Below are positions 61,444-64,000 of a stretch of DNA of 64,000 nt, in pieces. The position numbers were made by a program, and so were the translations under genes. Below the pieces are notes generated by a model. That model was not told where the DNA came from, did not search any database, and saw only the letters and a program-made list of their open reading frames with translations. The stretch lies in assembly GCF_003522965.1 (NCBI RefSeq), contig NZ_CP031513.1, positions 1,550,001 through 1,614,000 on the forward strand. Reading direction: 5' to 3'. Position 1 is the first letter of the stretch; each line of letters starts with the position of its first letter. The stretch is from Bombilactobacillus bombi. GTDB lineage: Bacteria > Bacillota > Bacilli > Lactobacillales > Lactobacillaceae.

Positions 61444-62193
61444 ATGGATCCACGCGAAAAAAATAAGCAAGCGCAAAGTAAACAGCAAGCTAAAGTTGCG
61501 AAAAAGCATGAACAAGCCAAAATTGCTCAAGAAGTTGCCCAAGCTACACCAGAACAATTACAGGCTAAATTAAGCAAGCGCAATGAAGATTATTTATTTA
61601 AGCTGCATAAAGCACTCGTTGAAAATGGACAAACTGACCAGGAAGCTCAAAAACAAGTTGATAATTTACTGCAAGAAGTAATTGATAATCAAATTAAAGG
61701 TATCCCGGCACGTCAACTTTATGGAACTGTTGCCACCAAGGTTGATGCAATTTTTCATAAAAAAATTGAAGCTAAAAACCATGTTGAATTTTGGAAATTA
61801 AGTGTCGATAGTTCGTTATTTATTGCAGCCCTGTTTTTGGTAATGTTTGGAATCATGGGCTTTTTTGTGAAGCATCCTAGCCGTGAAAATCAAATGGGAA
61901 TTGTGACTACCATTTTAATTTGTATCTTCTGGGGGATTTTACTTTCCTGGTTTAACCAACAAATGATGCTTGATAAAAAGAAACGGAAACCAATGTGGCA
62001 AAGCGTTGTGATTCTAATAGTCGGCTTAATAGTTATGTATGTTGGTTCAATGCTTGTTCAATTATTACCAGCTGCAATTAATCCAATTTTGCCACCGATT
62101 GTCAATGTTATATTGGCGGCATTAGTCTATGGTATTCGTTGGCTTTTCCGGCATTATTATCACATCACCATCAATACTTTTTCGGGTAGATAA
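61444..62193 (+). CDS. DUF1129 family membrane protein
   Basis: 249 residues. A charged N-terminal region (residues 1-110, K/Q/A-rich, probably helical, including SKRNEDYLFKLHKALVENGQ) is followed by four hydrophobic helices (SLFIAALFLVMFGIMGFFV; IVTTILICIFWGILLSW; SVVILIVGLIVMYVGSMLV; ILPPIVNVILAALVYGI). DUF1129 next to ychF is a recurrent lactobacillus arrangement. Role unknown. ATG after AGGGAGG. Last gene of the segregation block. Confidence 0.85.
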   Translation: MDPREKNKQAQSKQQAKVAKKHEQAKIAQEVAQATPEQLQAKLSKRNEDYLFKLHKALVENGQTDQEAQKQVDNLLQEVIDNQIKGIPARQLYGTVATKVDAIFHKKIEAKNHVEFWKLSVDSSLFIAALFLVMFGIMGFFVKHPSRENQMGIVTTILICIFWGILLSWFNQQMMLDKKKRKPMWQSVVILIVGLIVMYVGSMLVQLLPAAINPILPPIVNVILAALVYGIRWLFRHYYHITINTFSGR

Positions 62194-62203
62194 ATAGGTA
62201 ATT

Positions 62204-62232
62204 TTAAGCGTTGAGTTTATCAGCGCTTTTTT
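62204..62232 (+). terminator. Terminator of the par-ychF block
   Basis: AAGCGTTGA and TCAGCGCTT form a stem with a small loop, followed by T-run. Confidence 0.7.
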
Positions 62233-62274
62233 GCTAAATTTTAAAATAATTTGATACAAAAATGAGGATGAGTA

Positions 62275-63285
62275 ATGGCAAATATTAGAAACATTGCAAA
62301 ACTTTCCGGTGTATCTAAAGCAACAGTATCTAGGATTCTTAATCAAGATGAGTCTTTTTCAGTTTCAGATACTACAAGAAAAAGGGTATTAGAAACAGCT
62401 CGTCGCTTAAATTACATTCCAGCTAGTAATGCTAGTAAAGATAGTGTAGAAAGATTACACCTTGGAATTGTTAATTGTGTCAGTGCAGAAGATGAATTAA
62501 AAGACCCCTACTTTAGGGAAATAAAAATTGGTATTGAAGAACAAGCTGAATTATGGGGAATGATGTTATTTAAAGAAATTCATTTACCCAGTTATGATTA
62601 TGATTTAAAAGATCTTTCGCTATGTGGAGCTGTTATTGTCATTGGAACATTAACAGAGGCTTTTTTAGCAAATATTTATCATTATAATCATAATATTATT
62701 ATTATTGATGATTCACGGCATTTCTTAAATTACGATGTAATTCATAATGATTTTGATCAGCAAACTCAAAATGTATTAGATTTAATGAAGTCTAAAGGCC
62801 ATCAAAAAATTGCTTTTATCGGTGGTCGTAAAAATCTGAGTGATAATAAAAGCATTAAACATAATGAATTATTAGATGTGCGCGAACAAAGTTATCTTAA
62901 CTGGATGAAATTAAATGATTTAGAAAAGTATATTAATGTTCAAGTTACACAATGGTCTACTGAAGGTGCAATGAAAGCCGCAAAAAAAATTTTAGCTCTA
63001 GATCGACCTACAGCAATACTAACTGCTAGTGACCCACAGGCAATTGGTGTTTATCGTATCATTCAAGAATTTGGTCTGTCTATTCCGAAAGATATTGCTG
63101 TTGTTAGTTTTGATGATATTGAGATGGCTCAGTATCTTTATCCATCTTTAACTACTGTCAAGCCGGCAGCTAAAATTATGGGTAAAGAAGCTATTAATTT
63201 AGTAAGAGAAAGATTAGTAGATAATCGTAAAGTGTCTTTGGAAATTACAGTTAACTCAAATTTAATTATAAGAGAAAGTCTCTAA
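62275..63285 (+). CDS. LacI/GalR-family sugar-responsive regulator
   Basis: 336 residues. HTH MANIRNIAKLSGVSKATVSR + ILNQDESFSVSDTTRKRVLE, hinge YIPASNA, then the effector-binding domain (LGIVNCVSAEDELKDPYFRE..., FIGGRKNLSDNKSIKHNELL resembling MelR/RafR/GalR types, AVVSFDDIEMAQYLYPSLTT). ATG with ATGAGGATG upstream. It precedes a GPH symporter with LacI-type operator sequences, so it probably represses that transporter operon. Codon use is AT-biased like the PTS operon. Confidence 0.88.
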   Translation: MANIRNIAKLSGVSKATVSRILNQDESFSVSDTTRKRVLETARRLNYIPASNASKDSVERLHLGIVNCVSAEDELKDPYFREIKIGIEEQAELWGMMLFKEIHLPSYDYDLKDLSLCGAVIVIGTLTEAFLANIYHYNHNIIIIDDSRHFLNYDVIHNDFDQQTQNVLDLMKSKGHQKIAFIGGRKNLSDNKSIKHNELLDVREQSYLNWMKLNDLEKYINVQVTQWSTEGAMKAAKKILALDRPTAILTASDPQAIGVYRIIQEFGLSIPKDIAVVSFDDIEMAQYLYPSLTTVKPAAKIMGKEAINLVRERLVDNRKVSLEITVNSNLIIRESL

Positions 63286-63293
63286 GATATGGC

Positions 63294-63331
63294 AAATAAA
63301 AAGCTGGAACAATAGTTCTGGCTTTTTATTT
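63294..63331 (+). terminator. Terminator after the LacI gene
   Basis: AAATAAAAAGCTGGAAC and GTTCTGGCTTTTTATTT pair with one mismatch around AATA. Confidence 0.85.
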
Positions 63332-63400
63332 GTTTACTAAATTGTGGATTTACATTTTATATAAAAGACTTGCAAAAAAGGTGAAAAGCGGTTACACTAA

Positions 63401-63450
63401 TTTTAGTAAACAAGTAAACGATAGCTTTGATATTGTTTACTAACTAAAAT
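63401..63450. promoter_or_regulatory. Operator region of the GPH symporter
   Basis: TTTTAGTAAACAA (63401-63413) and TTGTTTACTAA with TAAAA after one base (63433-63449) form a long interrupted inverted repeat. GTAAAC is also repeated directly at 63414-63419. The arrangement fits two LacI-family operator halves or paired operators just upstream of the start at 63469. Confidence 0.6.
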
Positions 63451-63468
63451 TTTGATTAGGAGTAAAAA

Positions 63469-64000
63469 ATGGTAAATTCAACTGGTAATCCAAAATCTAG
63501 TAAATTAAAGAATATTATATCTAGGGTATCCTATGCTTTTGGGGCTTTTGGAAATGATATGTTTTATGGTGCTTTATCTACATATTTTATTATGTTTGTG
63601 ACAACTCATTTATTTAACAGTGGTAATAAGACAGAAAATAATAGAATGATTGTGTATATTACTACAATTATTACAGTTTTAAGAATTGTTGAATTACTAA
63701 TTGATCCTTTTATTGGTAATTGGATTGATCGAACTAAAACACGATTTGGACAGTTCAAACCATGGGTAGTAGTTGGTGGAACGATTACCTCCGTTATATT
63801 AATGTTCTTATTTACAGATTTAGGAGGCATTAATAAAACGCATCCTTTACTATATTTAATTGTTTTTGCTGTTCTTTATATAACGATGGATATTTTTTAT
63901 TCTTTTAAAGATGTGGCTTTTTGGTCAATGGTGCCAGCGCTTTCATTTAGTTCAAAAGAGCGGGAACGAACTGCTTCATCAGCAAGAATTGGATCTACTC
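63469..64000 (+). CDS. GPH-family sugar:cation symporter (5' part)
   Basis: Partial gene, 177 codons to the window end with no stop. [20 protein letters not shown] is the usual TM1 of glycoside-pentoside-hexuronide symporters, and [26 protein letters not shown] is the family signature after TM2. ...[20 protein letters not shown] follows. It imports a glycoside such as melibiose, raffinose-type or lactose; the family alone cannot choose. The ATG follows TAGGAG. Regulated presumably by the LacI protein upstream through the repeat at 63401-63450. Confidence 0.9.
   Translation, partial: MVNSTGNPKSSKLKNIISRVSYAFGAFGNDMFYGALSTYFIMFVTTHLFNSGNKTENNRMIVYITTIITVLRIVELLIDPFIGNWIDRTKTRFGQFKPWVVVGGTITSVILMFLFTDLGGINKTHPLLYLIVFAVLYITMDIFYSFKDVAFWSMVPALSFSSKERERTASSARIGST

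Noticed and set aside
1-64000. CRISPR arrays, tRNA or rRNA genes, prophage modules
   Set aside because: No regularly spaced short repeats, no tRNA-like cloverleaf with CCA region, no rRNA segments and no phage structural genes were recognised while reading both strands.

Overview
The window is low-GC Firmicutes DNA that reads as a chromosomal segment of a lactic acid bacterium (family Lactobacillaceae). Markers for this are a T-box-controlled asnA, the low-GC type GalT, PepC and Pcp peptidases, a DUF1129 protein beside ychF, a menaquinone/cydABCD respiratory set without visible upstream menaquinone genes, and SpoIIM in an apparently non-sporulating background. An insect-associated lactobacillus is possible, but that is only a guess. 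The rsmG-noc-parA-parB block near 57-60 kb suggests the segment lies fairly close to oriC.

Layout. 1-0.7 kb: 5' part of nagB with a NagR-type operator. 0.7-5.5 kb: an accessory, gene-poor, decaying region. An Rgg-type regulator and a divergent MFS transporter share a perfect 13-bp-arm palindrome and are flanked by two related 'secreted peptide + two-TM mini-protein' modules, a third mini-protein gene and an IS3 remnant. 5.5-17.3 kb: a respiratory cluster (NDH-2, MenA, polyprenyl synthase, CydABCD) with ackA and an orphan LacI regulator inside it. 17.4-26 kb: a membrane protein with a long Q/N/P-rich tail, proC, an ABC ATPase-permease fusion, an MFS-thiD-dehydrogenase operon and a Bax-inhibitor-1 protein. 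26-30.6 kb: trehalose PTS, TreR and phosphotrehalase with two TreR operators. 30.6-34.6 kb: a lysine-riboswitch-controlled permease, an ECF S component and a DHA2 exporter. 34.6-41.3 kb: galK-galT, rbsK, a nagA-like remnant and a GH31 glycosidase with an unusual leader hairpin. 41.4-42 kb: an IS200-type element abutting an IS3 terminus. 42.1-47.7 kb: an operon of PRD/EIIA regulator, ascorbate-family EIIB and EIIC, and transketolase. 48-56.7 kb: gatD without murT, pepC-pcp, T-box asnA, GNAT, a broken ClC channel, an Na+/H+ antiporter and SpoIIM. 56.8-62.2 kb: the chromosome segregation block, DUF951, ychF and DUF1129. 62.3-64 kb: a LacI regulator and the start of a GPH-family sugar symporter.

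How the parts fit. The respiratory genes form a short aerobic chain: NADH to menaquinone through NDH-2, then to O2 through cytochrome bd, with CydDC for assembly. MenA and a long-chain prenyl synthase would let the cell complete menaquinone from a supplied naphthoate. Sugar genes (trehalose, galactose, ribose, GH31 substrate, the Ula-type PTS substrate) are each tied to local operators, several with CcpA cre-like sites. Amino-acid supply is under RNA control (lysine riboswitch, Asn T-box).

The best candidate for something undescribed is the 1.2-5.2 kb Rgg/MFS region with its duplicated peptide/mini-membrane-protein modules. It looks like the remains of a peptide-signalling or bacteriocin-like system.
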